A program made the translations under genes and the position numbers. DNA of 39,617 bases. Source: Sulfuritalea sp. GTDB lineage: Bacteria > Pseudomonadota > Gammaproteobacteria > Burkholderiales > Rhodocyclaceae. The notes below the pieces were generated by a model that saw only the letters and a list, made by a program, of their open reading frames with translations, ran no database searches and was not told the origin of the DNA. Of the stretch, positions 11,611-17,656 are shown piece after piece; the first letter of the stretch is position 1; the number at the start of each line of letters is the position of its first letter. Location: the NCBI GenBank assembly GCA_018333815.1, contig JAGXSN010000064.1, positions 1 to 39,617 of the forward strand, in the 5' to 3' direction.

Positions 11611-11703
11611 TGGCGGAGACGGAGGGATTCGAACCCTCGATGCAGGTTTTGCCCGCATGCTCCCTTAGCAGGGGAGTGCCTTCGACCTCTCGGCCACGTC
11701 TCC
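11611..11703 (-). tRNA. tRNA-Ser (anticodon GCU)
   Basis: Read on the minus strand, this 93-base sequence folds as a class II tRNA. The seven-base acceptor stem is GGAGACG with CGTCTCC. The anticodon loop CTGCTAA gives GCU, which reads AGC and AGU. A long variable arm (ATGCGGG/CCTGCAT) typical of serine tRNA follows, then a TPsiC arm with GGTTCGAATCC. The discriminator base is G and the CCA end is encoded. A sigma-70 promoter lies just upstream. Confidence 0.97.
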
Positions 11704-11714
11704 GCAATGCGCGC

Positions 11715-11743
11715 ATGATACGTGCGCTCCATTTGGCGGTCAA
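11715..11743 (-). promoter_or_regulatory. Sigma-70 promoter of tRNA-Ser
   Basis: On the minus strand TTGACC (complement of 11738-11743) is followed by a 17-base spacer and TATCAT (complement of 11715-11720). A GC-rich discriminator comes next, and the tRNA 5' end lies 11 bases after the -10. This is a near-consensus promoter with the GC discriminator expected of stable RNA genes under stringent control. Basis: seen in sequence; use in vivo not tested. Confidence 0.75.
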
Positions 11744-11869
11744 ATCACGGCAATCAAGCAATTCCGGGGACGAGTCTCCCGCAATATCTTGTCGACCGTG
11801 TTGCGTAGCAAAAGATGGGCGCAAAATTGGTAGCATCCGCGGGTCAATCCAATTTGCTGTGGAGCTGTC

Positions 11870-12085
11870 ATGGATATCAACCGAGTAGGGAAATTCGAGG
11901 CGTTGAAGATCGTCAATGACTTCGATCAGGCGCTGATTGAAATGTTTGGGCTAAACATGACGGACGCACACATCATGCGCTTCGATGCGCTTGCCGCGTT
12001 CGCGGAAACCGGTAACGTCAAAAAGGCGGCGGAACTGCTCGGGCTGCAGCGTGGCTTGAGGCCAATCGAAAAACCCGCCACCTGA
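11870..12085 (+). CDS. Small hypothetical protein, possible helix-turn-helix
   Basis: A 71-residue frame starting at ATG 11870 after GGAG at about 11859-11862. I do not recognise the family. The C-terminal half (DALAAFAETGNVKKAAELLGLQ) resembles the first two helices of a LysR-type or other winged helix-turn-helix, but it is too short to be a whole regulator. The protein may be a truncated regulator, a stand-alone HTH peptide or a lineage-specific protein. Codon use is mildly less GC-rich than neighbours. It sits alone between tRNA-Ser and the diguanylate cyclase. Confidence 0.5.
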   Translation: MDINRVGKFEALKIVNDFDQALIEMFGLNMTDAHIMRFDALAAFAETGNVKKAAELLGLQRGLRPIEKPAT

Positions 12086-12120
12086 TGGCGGCATCGCTCC
12101 GATCTGGCAGCTTTATTTAA

Positions 12121-12136
12121 CATAATGCTGATTATG
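12121..12136. promoter_or_regulatory. Inverted repeat, possible operator
   Basis: CATAAT and ATTATG form a perfect 6-base inverted repeat around a GCTG centre, in an AT-rich intergenic stretch. It lies 15 bases before the candidate -35 of the diguanylate cyclase gene and could be a regulator binding site. No matching regulator can be named. Confidence 0.35.
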
Positions 12137-12151
12137 CGAATCAAGTGTCGC

Positions 12152-12180
12152 TTGTATAACCGAAACAAAAGGTGTATTAA
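12152..12180 (+). promoter_or_regulatory. Candidate sigma-70 promoter of the diguanylate cyclase
   Basis: TTGTAT (12152-12157), a 17-base spacer and TATTAA (12175-12180) lie about 50 bases before ATG 12231, in the only clearly AT-rich part of the region. Spacing is ideal and hexamers are moderate matches, so this is a plausible but unproven promoter. Confidence 0.4.
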
Positions 12181-12230
12181 TAGGCCTATAAGACGGCTGT
12201 ATCGAACAATCGACAGAGAGTGTGCCTGGC

Positions 12231-13238
12231 ATGAGCGATCACATCGACGCCAGCGAACAGGGCGGCATGGCTGCCGACGAGCAATGGTTTCGCATGCTGC
12301 TCAATGCGGCCGTCGACCCGGCGCGCATCATGGAAGCACGCCTGCGGCTGGCCAGCAGCATCATGGAGAGCACCAGCGAAGGCATTCTGGTCACCGACGA
12401 ACGCGGCTCCATCATTGCCGTCAATCCGGCTTTCAGCCACATCACCGGCTATAGCCCCGGCGAAGCCATCGGCAATAAGCCGAGCCTGCTCAAGTCCGAC
12501 CATCATCCGCCCTCCTTCTACGAGGAACTCTGGAACGCGCTGCTGACCGAGGGACGCTGGAAAGGCGAGATCTGGAACCGTCACAAGAACGGCACTGCCT
12601 ATCCGGTCCTGCAGACGATCAATCGCATCGCGGCGCACGACGGCATGCCGGCCTGCTATGCCTCGGTGTTCCACGACATCACCGCCTTCCATCGGGCCAA
12701 CGAACGCTTCCAGTATCTCGCTTTCCACGACGCGCTGACCGGCCTGCCAAACCGCGCGCTGTTCCATGAACGGCTGGCGCATGCCATCGAACGTTCGCGC
12801 CGGGACAGCCTGCCGCTCGCCTTGATCTTCATCGACCTCGACGGCTTCAAGGAAATCAACGACCGCTGCGGCCACGACATCGGCGACCTGCTGCTGCGCG
12901 AGATTGCTCAACGCATCCGTCATAGCCTGCGGCGCGCGACCGACACAGTGGCCCGACTCGGCGGCGACGAGTTCCTGATCCTGATGGAAGATCTCGGGGA
13001 AGGCGGACTTCCGCACGAGCTGGCCGCCGAAATCATCGCCGCCATCGCGCTGCCGGTCAAACTGCGCGACCACGTCGTGACCGTCGGCGCATCGATGGGC
13101 GTGGCCTGTTTTCCCGAGGACAGCCGCGATGCCGCGGGGCTGATGAAATGCGCCGACCTCGCGATGTATGCCGCCAAGGCGGCGGGCAAGAACTGCTACT
13201 GCCGCTTCACCGATGACCTGTGGCCAGCGCGCAGCTGA
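12231..13238 (+). CDS. PAS-GGDEF diguanylate cyclase
   Basis: A 335-residue cytoplasmic protein with no membrane segments. A PAS domain at about residues 40-155 (ESTSEGILVTDERGSIIAVNPAF, then WNRHKNGTAYP) senses an unknown ligand or redox state. A GGDEF domain follows from about residue 170 (YLAFHDALTGLPNR). It has an intact GGDEF signature and an RATD inhibitory site five residues upstream, so it should synthesise cyclic di-GMP with product feedback inhibition. No EAL domain is present. ATG 12231 is preferred over GTG 12222 because the GAGAG motif at 12216-12220 is correctly spaced for the ATG. The gene appears monocistronic. Confidence 0.9.
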   Translation: MSDHIDASEQGGMAADEQWFRMLLNAAVDPARIMEARLRLASSIMESTSEGILVTDERGSIIAVNPAFSHITGYSPGEAIGNKPSLLKSDHHPPSFYEELWNALLTEGRWKGEIWNRHKNGTAYPVLQTINRIAAHDGMPACYASVFHDITAFHRANERFQYLAFHDALTGLPNRALFHERLAHAIERSRRDSLPLALIFIDLDGFKEINDRCGHDIGDLLLREIAQRIRHSLRRATDTVARLGGDEFLILMEDLGEGGLPHELAAEIIAAIALPVKLRDHVVTVGASMGVACFPEDSRDAAGLMKCADLAMYAAKAAGKNCYCRFTDDLWPARS

Positions 13239-13259
13239 ACGAAAAATCCCGAGTGCGTT

Positions 13260-13286
13260 TGTAAGAAATCTGGCCCATGCTCCGAC
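13260..13286 (+). promoter_or_regulatory. Candidate ECF-sigma promoter of the hvf operon
   Basis: GTAAGA (13261-13266), a 16-base spacer and CGAC (13283-13286) lie about 50 bases before hvfA. This resembles the GTAACC-N16-CGAA promoter used by the Caulobacter SigF ECF factor, which controls related operons. The operon's own sigma factor (15317-15901) would be the natural user. Basis: motif seen in sequence, function inferred. Confidence 0.45.
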
Positions 13287-13336
13287 CAATGGGCGCAATC
13301 CCTTGCACACCCCTCAACCACCACAGGAGACACACC

Positions 13337-13654
13337 ATGAAAAAGAAAACCACCCTTGCCCTTGCCGCCGGCGCCGCCTTCGTCGCCACCACCGCATTCG
13401 CCCCGCTCGCCAGCGCGGCCGACAATCCCTTCGGGATGGCCAAGCTCGACAGCGGCTACCAGCTGGCCCAGGCCGACAAAAAGGCCGATGGCAAGTGCGG
13501 CGAAGGCAAATGCGGCGGGGCCAAGAAAGTCGACGACAAGAAGAAGGACGGCAAATGCGGCGAAGGCAAGTGCGGCGGCGACAAAAAGGCAGCCGACGAC
13601 AAGAAGAAGGACGGCAAGTGCGGCGAAGGCAAATGCGGCGGGACCAAGAAGTAA
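13337..13654 (+). CDS. hvfA: HvfA/bufferin-like secreted precursor with EGKCG repeats
   Basis: A 105-residue precursor. A Sec signal peptide (MKKKTTLALAAGA..., likely cut after A27) is followed by a lysine- and aspartate-rich low-complexity region with three DGKCGEGKCGG units at residues 51-61, 71-81 and 92-102. The six cysteines are C54, C59, C74, C79, C95 and C100. EGKCG is the motif in HvfA-type RiPP precursors, where an MNIO enzyme converts cysteine into an oxazolone/thioamide copper-binding group. The modifying enzymes are encoded next door, so this is probably a periplasmic copper-binding peptide. Which cysteines are modified cannot be seen. ATG 13337 has AGGAGA upstream. No function beyond metal handling is claimed. 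Confidence 0.85.
   Translation: MKKKTTLALAAGAAFVATTAFAPLASAADNPFGMAKLDSGYQLAQADKKADGKCGEGKCGGAKKVDDKKKDGKCGEGKCGGDKKAADDKKKDGKCGEGKCGGTKK
13487..13642 (+). repeat. Three-unit tandem coding repeat in hvfA
   Basis: Three 33-base units (13487-13519, 13547-13579, 13610-13642) each encode DGKCGEGKCGG. They are separated by lysine/aspartate-rich spacers of 27 and 30 bases. The units differ only at a few third positions, suggesting recent duplication or selection for identity. Unit number may vary between strains. Confidence 0.85.
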
Positions 13655-13660
13655 ATCCCC

Positions 13661-14503
13661 ATGTCTGACACCGCCCTTCACGGTGCCGGCCTCGGCTTCA
13701 GGCGGGAACTGATTCCCGACCTGAAGGCCGGGGTGCCGTCCTCGATCGGGTTCTTCGAGCTGGCCCCGGAAAACTGGGCCGGCATGGGCGGCCGTTCGGC
13801 GAAGGACCTGCGCCATTTCACCGAGCGCCATCCCTTCGTCTGCCATGGCCTGTCGCTCGACCTCGGCGGTCCGCGCCCGCTCGATATCGAGCTGCTCAAA
13901 CGCATCCGGCGCTTCATGCGCGAACACGGCATGCGCCTCTACACCGAACATCTTTCGTGGTGCGGCGACGACGGCCACCTCTACGACCTGCTGCCGATTC
14001 CCTGCAGCGGCGATGCCGTGAAGTGGGTCGCCGGCCGCATCCGCCAGGCGCAGGACCTCCTCGAAATGAAGATCGGCATCGAGAACGCCTCGTACTACGT
14101 CGCCCCGCCGGGCGCGGAGATGAACGAAACCGAGTTCATCCGCGCGGTGATCGGGGAAGCCGATTGCCTGCTGCACCTGGACGTCAACAATGTCTATGTC
14201 AACAGCGGCAATTTCGGCTTCGACCCGCTCGCCTTCATCGACGCGCTGCCGCTCGAACGCAGCTGCTACCTGCACATGGCCGGCCACTACGTCGAGCCGG
14301 ACGGCATCCGCGTCGATACCCACGGCGCCGACGTGATCGACCCGGTCTGGCAGCTGCTCGACGCGGTTTATGCGCGCGTCGGCCCGCTGCCGACCTGTCT
14401 CGAACGCGATTTCAACATCCCGCCGCTGGGCGAACTGGCCAGCGAAGTCGCGCAGATTGCCGCCGCGCAGCGACGCGCCACCCAACTTCGCGAGGCCGCC
14501 TGA
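13661..14503 (+). CDS. hvfB: MNIO-family (DUF692) multinuclear iron enzyme
   Basis: A 280-residue TIM-barrel enzyme of the DUF692/MNIO family. Relatives modify cysteine residues in peptides using two or three iron ions and oxygen. Likely iron-binding and catalytic residues visible here are H62 (CHGLSLDLG), E96-H97 (TEHLSW), E141 (IENASYY), H172 and D174 (HLDVNNVYVN), H205 and H209 (HMAGH), D219 and H221 (DTHG) and E248 (ERDFNIP). The protein is complete. It starts 6 bases after hvfA, its presumed substrate gene, and overlaps hvfC by one base (TGATG), so HvfB and HvfC are probably made together. Confidence 0.92.
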   Translation: MSDTALHGAGLGFRRELIPDLKAGVPSSIGFFELAPENWAGMGGRSAKDLRHFTERHPFVCHGLSLDLGGPRPLDIELLKRIRRFMREHGMRLYTEHLSWCGDDGHLYDLLPIPCSGDAVKWVAGRIRQAQDLLEMKIGIENASYYVAPPGAEMNETEFIRAVIGEADCLLHLDVNNVYVNSGNFGFDPLAFIDALPLERSCYLHMAGHYVEPDGIRVDTHGADVIDPVWQLLDAVYARVGPLPTCLERDFNIPPLGELASEVAQIAAAQRRATQLREAA

Positions 14504-15237
14504 TGCCCCCTGCTCTCCAATTTCAGGAATTCCAGCGCGACTTTGGCCGCCACCTGCGCGACCCGCGCAAAGCCGCGCGTCCGGCCGGCGTGCCCGCGCG
14601 CCGCGCCGCAATCTACGCCGACCTGCTGTTCAACAACCTCACCGGCTTCCTCGACGCCTGCTATCCGGTCACGCGCAGCGTGCTCGGCGCAACGCGCTGG
14701 CGCCGTCTCCAGCGCGCCTTCTTCCGCGCGGCGCGCTGCCATACGCCTTACTTCCGCGAGATTCCGCGCGAGTTCCTCGACTGGCTGCCCGCCGACACGG
14801 GCCCGCGCTGGCTCAGGGAACTGGCGCATTACGAGTGGGTCGAGCTGGCGCTCGACGTGATGGACGCGCCAACGCCCGCCCACGCTCCGGCCGGCGACCT
14901 GCTGGCCGGCATTCCGGTACTCGCGCCGGCGCTGATGAATCTCGCCTACGCCTGGCCGGTGCAGCACATCGGACCGGACTACCGGCCGCGCCAGCCGCGG
15001 CCCGCCCATCTGCTGGTGTATCGGGACGCCGCCGACGAGGTGCAATTCGTCGAGCTGAACCCCGTCAGCGCGCGCCTCGTCGACCTGCTGCTGGAGGGGC
15101 GACAGAGCAGCCGCGCCGCCTGCGCCGCCATCGCCGCCGAACTCGGCCATGCCGATCCGCAGGCGGTGATCGCCCATGGCGCAGCCTTGCTGGCTGAATT
15201 GCGCGCCGCCGGCGCCATTCTCGGAGTCAAACCATGA
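14503..15237 (+). CDS. hvfC: DUF2063 partner protein of the MNIO enzyme
   Basis: A 244-residue DUF2063-family protein. In characterised systems this subunit binds the precursor and the MNIO enzyme, and is needed for modification. The family N-terminus is clear: LQFQEFQRDFGRHLRDP, then RRAAIYADLLFNNLTGFLDACYPVTRSVLG. RREIP-like and HYEWVELALDV segments follow. The C-terminal part is a small winged-helix-like domain that may recognise the precursor. It overlaps hvfB at its start and the 28-codon mini-gene at its end (ATGA). Confidence 0.88.
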   Translation: MPPALQFQEFQRDFGRHLRDPRKAARPAGVPARRAAIYADLLFNNLTGFLDACYPVTRSVLGATRWRRLQRAFFRAARCHTPYFREIPREFLDWLPADTGPRWLRELAHYEWVELALDVMDAPTPAHAPAGDLLAGIPVLAPALMNLAYAWPVQHIGPDYRPRQPRPAHLLVYRDAADEVQFVELNPVSARLVDLLLEGRQSSRAACAAIAAELGHADPQAVIAHGAALLAELRAAGAILGVKP

Positions 15238-15320
15238 AAAAGCTCATCGGCAAACTGATCCTCGCGGGACCGGGACGCCTCTCCATCGACGCGCTGATCC
15301 GGCGTAGCATGCGCGGATGA
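15234..15320 (+). CDS. 28-residue mini-gene coupled to hvfC and the sigma gene
   Basis: ATG 15234 overlaps the hvfC stop as ATGA, and the frame ends with TGA at 15318-15320, which overlaps the ATG of the sigma gene, again as ATGA. The predicted peptide begins MKKLIGKLILAG and ends LIRRSMRG; it is basic and partly amphipathic. Such exact overlaps on both sides suggest real translation, either as a functional small peptide or as a coupling device that carries ribosomes to the sigma gene. It could instead be the remnant of a doxX (hvfD-like) gene, often found at this place in related operons; that is speculation. I recognise no homologue. Confidence 0.5.
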   Translation: MKKLIGKLILAGPGRLSIDALIRRSMRG

Positions 15321-15901
15321 ACTCCGCCGGTGAACTCGCCCCTCAGTTGGCCAAGTTCCGTCCCGACCTGCTGCGCTTCGCCCGCCTGCAGCTGCGCGAC
15401 GACCCGCTCGCGGAGGATGTCGTGCAGGAGGCGATGATCGCCGCGCTCGCCGGCAGGCGGGATTTCGCCGGGCGTTCCGCGCTGAAGACCTGGGTGTTCT
15501 CGATCCTCAAGAACAAGATCATCGATGCCATCCGCAGCCGCGAGCGCACCGTCAATCTCTCGGCGCTGTCCGGGGAGGAAGAGGCGTTCGAGGAGGCCTT
15601 CGACCGTCTGTTCAAGGCCAACGGCCACTGGCAGCGGGACCATCGTCCCGGCGATTGGGGCGATCCCGAGGAAACGCTGCGGCAGGCGCAGTTCTGGCAG
15701 GTTTTCGACGCCTGCCTCAACCACCTCCCGGAAAACACGGCGCGCGTGTTCATGATGCGCGAGCTGCTCGAATTCGAGGTCGACGAGATTTGCACCGAGC
15801 TGCAGATCAGCTCCAGCAACTGCTACGTCATCCTGCACCGGGCGCGCAACAACCTGCGCGGCTGCCTCGAACGCAGCTGGTTCGGCCCCGGAGAGTCATG
15901 A
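15317..15901 (+). CDS. ECF-type RNA polymerase sigma factor of the hvf operon
   Basis: A 194-residue sigma-70 family factor with only regions 2 and 4, the ECF architecture. Region 2 is at about residues 10-80 (LLRFARLQLRDDPLAEDVVQEAMIAAL, then LKTWVFSILKNKIIDAIRSR). Region 4 is at about residues 135-185 (LNHLPENTARVFMMRELLEFEVDEICTELQIS). An insertion of about 40 acidic and aromatic residues joins them. Sigma factors of this type accompany bufferin operons and often respond to copper or other metals. It probably drives its own operon from the promoter candidate at 13260. The ATG overlaps the mini-gene stop, and the stop overlaps the anti-sigma start. Confidence 0.92.
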   Translation: MNSAGELAPQLAKFRPDLLRFARLQLRDDPLAEDVVQEAMIAALAGRRDFAGRSALKTWVFSILKNKIIDAIRSRERTVNLSALSGEEEAFEEAFDRLFKANGHWQRDHRPGDWGDPEETLRQAQFWQVFDACLNHLPENTARVFMMRELLEFEVDEICTELQISSSNCYVILHRARNNLRGCLERSWFGPGES

Positions 15902-16101
15902 TGTTGAGCTGCAAGGAAGCCACCCACGTGATGTCCGCCGCGCATGAACGCGAACTGGGCCTGCGCGAACGCATCGCGCTGCGCCTGCACCTGCTGATGT
16001 GCCGGGGTTGCCGGAACTACGAACGGCAGATGGACTTCCTGCGTCGCGCCTGCGGCCGCGTCGGGACTTCGACCGCGGATGACAAGGCGAGCGGGGATTG
16101 A
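15898..16101 (+). CDS. Small zinc-finger (zf-HC2) anti-sigma-like protein
   Basis: A 67-residue soluble protein with the zinc-binding anti-sigma pattern: SCKEATHVMSAAHERELGLRER and then HLLMCRGCRNYERQ (Cys, His, Cys-x2-Cys). It has no membrane segment, so it would act in the cytoplasm by holding the neighbouring ECF factor and releasing it on metal or redox change at the zinc site. This mechanism is known for ZAS proteins and inferred here. The ATG at 15898 overlaps the sigma gene stop (ATGA). A second ATG at 15901 is in frame, so the start may be one codon later. Confidence 0.82.
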   Translation: MMLSCKEATHVMSAAHERELGLRERIALRLHLLMCRGCRNYERQMDFLRRACGRVGTSTADDKASGD

Positions 16102-16103
16102 GA

Positions 16104-16126
16104 AAACTCGGCGCTGACAGGACGGC
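16104..16126 (+). repeat. Dispersed 23-base repeat, copy E (20/23), intergenic
   Basis: Three mismatches. It lies just after the anti-sigma gene and 50 bases before the antiporter start; similarity extends on the right into GCTTCC. Confidence 0.65.
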
Positions 16127-16175
16127 GCTTCCTGGGGTAATCTGCGCGCTTCGTTTTCCATAGCCGGTCAATGCC

Positions 16176-17264
16176 ATGTTGCAGCATGTCCTGATGTTCC
16201 TGCTCGGTCTGGCCGCCCTGGTGGCGGGCGCCGAACTCCTGGTGCGCGGCGCCGGCCGCCTGGCCCTGAGCCTGGGCATTACGCCCCTGGTGGTCGGCCT
16301 GACGGTCGTCGCCTTCGGCACCAGCGCCCCGGAGATGGCCGTCTCGATCGACGCGGTGATGGTCGGAAACGACGACATCGCCGTCGGCAACGTCGTCGGC
16401 AGCAATATCGCCAACATCCTGGTGATCCTGGGGATTTCCGCCCTCATCACCCCGCTCCTGGTCCACGAGCAGATCATCCGCCAGGAAATTCCGATCATGA
16501 TCGGCGTCAGCCTCCTGCTCATCGTGATGGCCATGGACGGCAACTTGGGCATGATCGAGGGCATCGTCCTCTTCGCGCTGCTCGTGGTCTATACCGCGTT
16601 CCTCGTCATCCAGTCGCGCCGGGCGAACCGGGCGACGCAGGAAGAGTTCTCCCACGAGTTCCCGACCGCCCAGGCGAGCCGATGGGATGCCCACTGGAGC
16701 GTTCAGGGGCTGCTCATCGTGGCCGGCCTGGGGCTGTTGGTGCTGGGAGCCGACTGGCTGGTCGACGCCTCCGTGGCGACTGCGCGCATCTTCGGAATCA
16801 GCGACCTGGTGATCGGACTCACCATCGTGGCCGTGGGCACCTCGATGCCGGAAATCGCCACCTCGCTCGTCGCCGCCATCCGGGGCGAGCGCGACATCGC
16901 CGTCGGCAACGTCGTCGGCAGCAACATCTTCAACATCCTGGGCTGCCTGGGGCTCTCGGCCGCCATTTCGGGCGACGGCATCGTCGTTTCCGAGGCGGCG
17001 CGCAACTTCGACGTATGGGTGATGCTGGCCGTGGCCCTCGTCTGTCTGCCGATCGCCCTTACCGGACGGGAAATCGCCCGCTGGGAAGGCGCCTTGTTCA
17101 TCGGCTACTACGCGGCCTACGTCACCTATCTCATCCTCGCCGCCCAGCAGCACGCCCAGCTGCAGGCCTTCTCGGCCGTGATGCTCACCTTCGTTCTGCC
17201 CCTGACGGTGATCGGTCTGATCGTTTGCTTCGTGCGCGCCAATCATCTTTCCCGACCTTCCTGA
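16176..17264 (+). CDS. Calcium/sodium antiporter (CaCA family)
   Basis: A 362-residue inner membrane exchanger with ten or eleven hydrophobic segments in two inverted halves joined by a charged loop near residues 145-170. Each half carries the family's ion-binding repeats. The first half has VAFGTSAPEMAVS with GNVVGSNIANI. The second has VAVGTSMPEIATS with GNVVGSNIFNI. The conserved acidic residues in both are present, so it should be an active cation exchanger, probably extruding calcium against sodium or protons. It is not obviously part of the preceding operon, since 74 bases and a repeat copy separate them. Confidence 0.92.
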   Translation: MLQHVLMFLLGLAALVAGAELLVRGAGRLALSLGITPLVVGLTVVAFGTSAPEMAVSIDAVMVGNDDIAVGNVVGSNIANILVILGISALITPLLVHEQIIRQEIPIMIGVSLLLIVMAMDGNLGMIEGIVLFALLVVYTAFLVIQSRRANRATQEEFSHEFPTAQASRWDAHWSVQGLLIVAGLGLLVLGADWLVDASVATARIFGISDLVIGLTIVAVGTSMPEIATSLVAAIRGERDIAVGNVVGSNIFNILGCLGLSAAISGDGIVVSEAARNFDVWVMLAVALVCLPIALTGREIARWEGALFIGYYAAYVTYLILAAQQHAQLQAFSAVMLTFVLPLTVIGLIVCFVRANHLSRPS

Positions 17265-17299
17265 CCGGGCATCGGGACGACCGGAGCCGAGGCCCGGTC
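17263..17299. terminator. Inverted repeat between convergent genes, possible terminator
   Basis: GACCGGGC (17263-17270) and GCCCGGTC (17292-17299) form a perfect 8-base stem with a 21-base loop between the end of the antiporter gene and the end of the cytochrome gene. There is no U-tract, so it is not a classic intrinsic terminator. It may help stop transcription from either side. Confidence 0.35.
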
Positions 17300-17312
17300 A
17301 TCCCCGGCGAAG

Positions 17313-17639
17313 TTACTTCAGCGTGAGGACGAACTGCACCAGCGTCTTGATGTCGGCGTCCTTCACCGTCGCATTGGGGGGCATGGGTATCGGCCCCCAG
17401 ACGCCCTTGCCGCCCTTCTTCACTTTGGTGAGCAGCATGGCCTCGGCATCGGCCTGACCGCCATACTTCTTGCCGACTTCCTTCCATGCCGGGCCGACGA
17501 GCTTCTTGTCGAGCTGATGGCAGGCGAGGCAGCCGTTCTTCTGGGCGATGACCATCGCCTCGGCCTCGGTAACCGCGGCCGAGGCGCCGCCCGCCAGCAG
17601 GCAGCCGGCGGCGGCAAGCGTGATTACGATTGTTTTCAT
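17313..17639 (-). CDS. Periplasmic class I cytochrome c (c551/c5-like)
   Basis: A 108-residue mono-haem cytochrome c. The Sec signal peptide MKTIVITLAAAGCLLAGGASA is followed by the haem motif CLACH (C37, C40, H41), and the distal ligand is probably M86 in IPMPPN. The layout matches cytochromes c551/c552 that shuttle electrons in the periplasm. It is the last gene of the idr-like operon, 17 bases after the molybdenum subunit, and has its own AGGAAA ribosome site. Probable job: deliver electrons from the respiratory chain (bc1 complex) to the Rieske/molybdenum enzyme. Arsenite oxidase operons also often include such a cytochrome. Confidence 0.9.
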   Translation of the reverse strand: MKTIVITLAAAGCLLAGGASAAVTEAEAMVIAQKNGCLACHQLDKKLVGPAWKEVGKKYGGQADAEAMLLTKVKKGGKGVWGPIPMPPNATVKDADIKTLVQFVLTLK

Positions 17640-17656
17640 GCGGTTTCCTTTCCCGT

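Noticed and set aside
11611-11703. tRNA-Ser as attachment site of an integrated element
   Set aside because: No integrase gene and no direct repeat of the tRNA 3' end was seen in the window.
13487-13642. CRISPR-like regular repeats
   Set aside because: The repeats are coding, in frame, and translate to DGKCGEGKCGG units of a secreted peptide.
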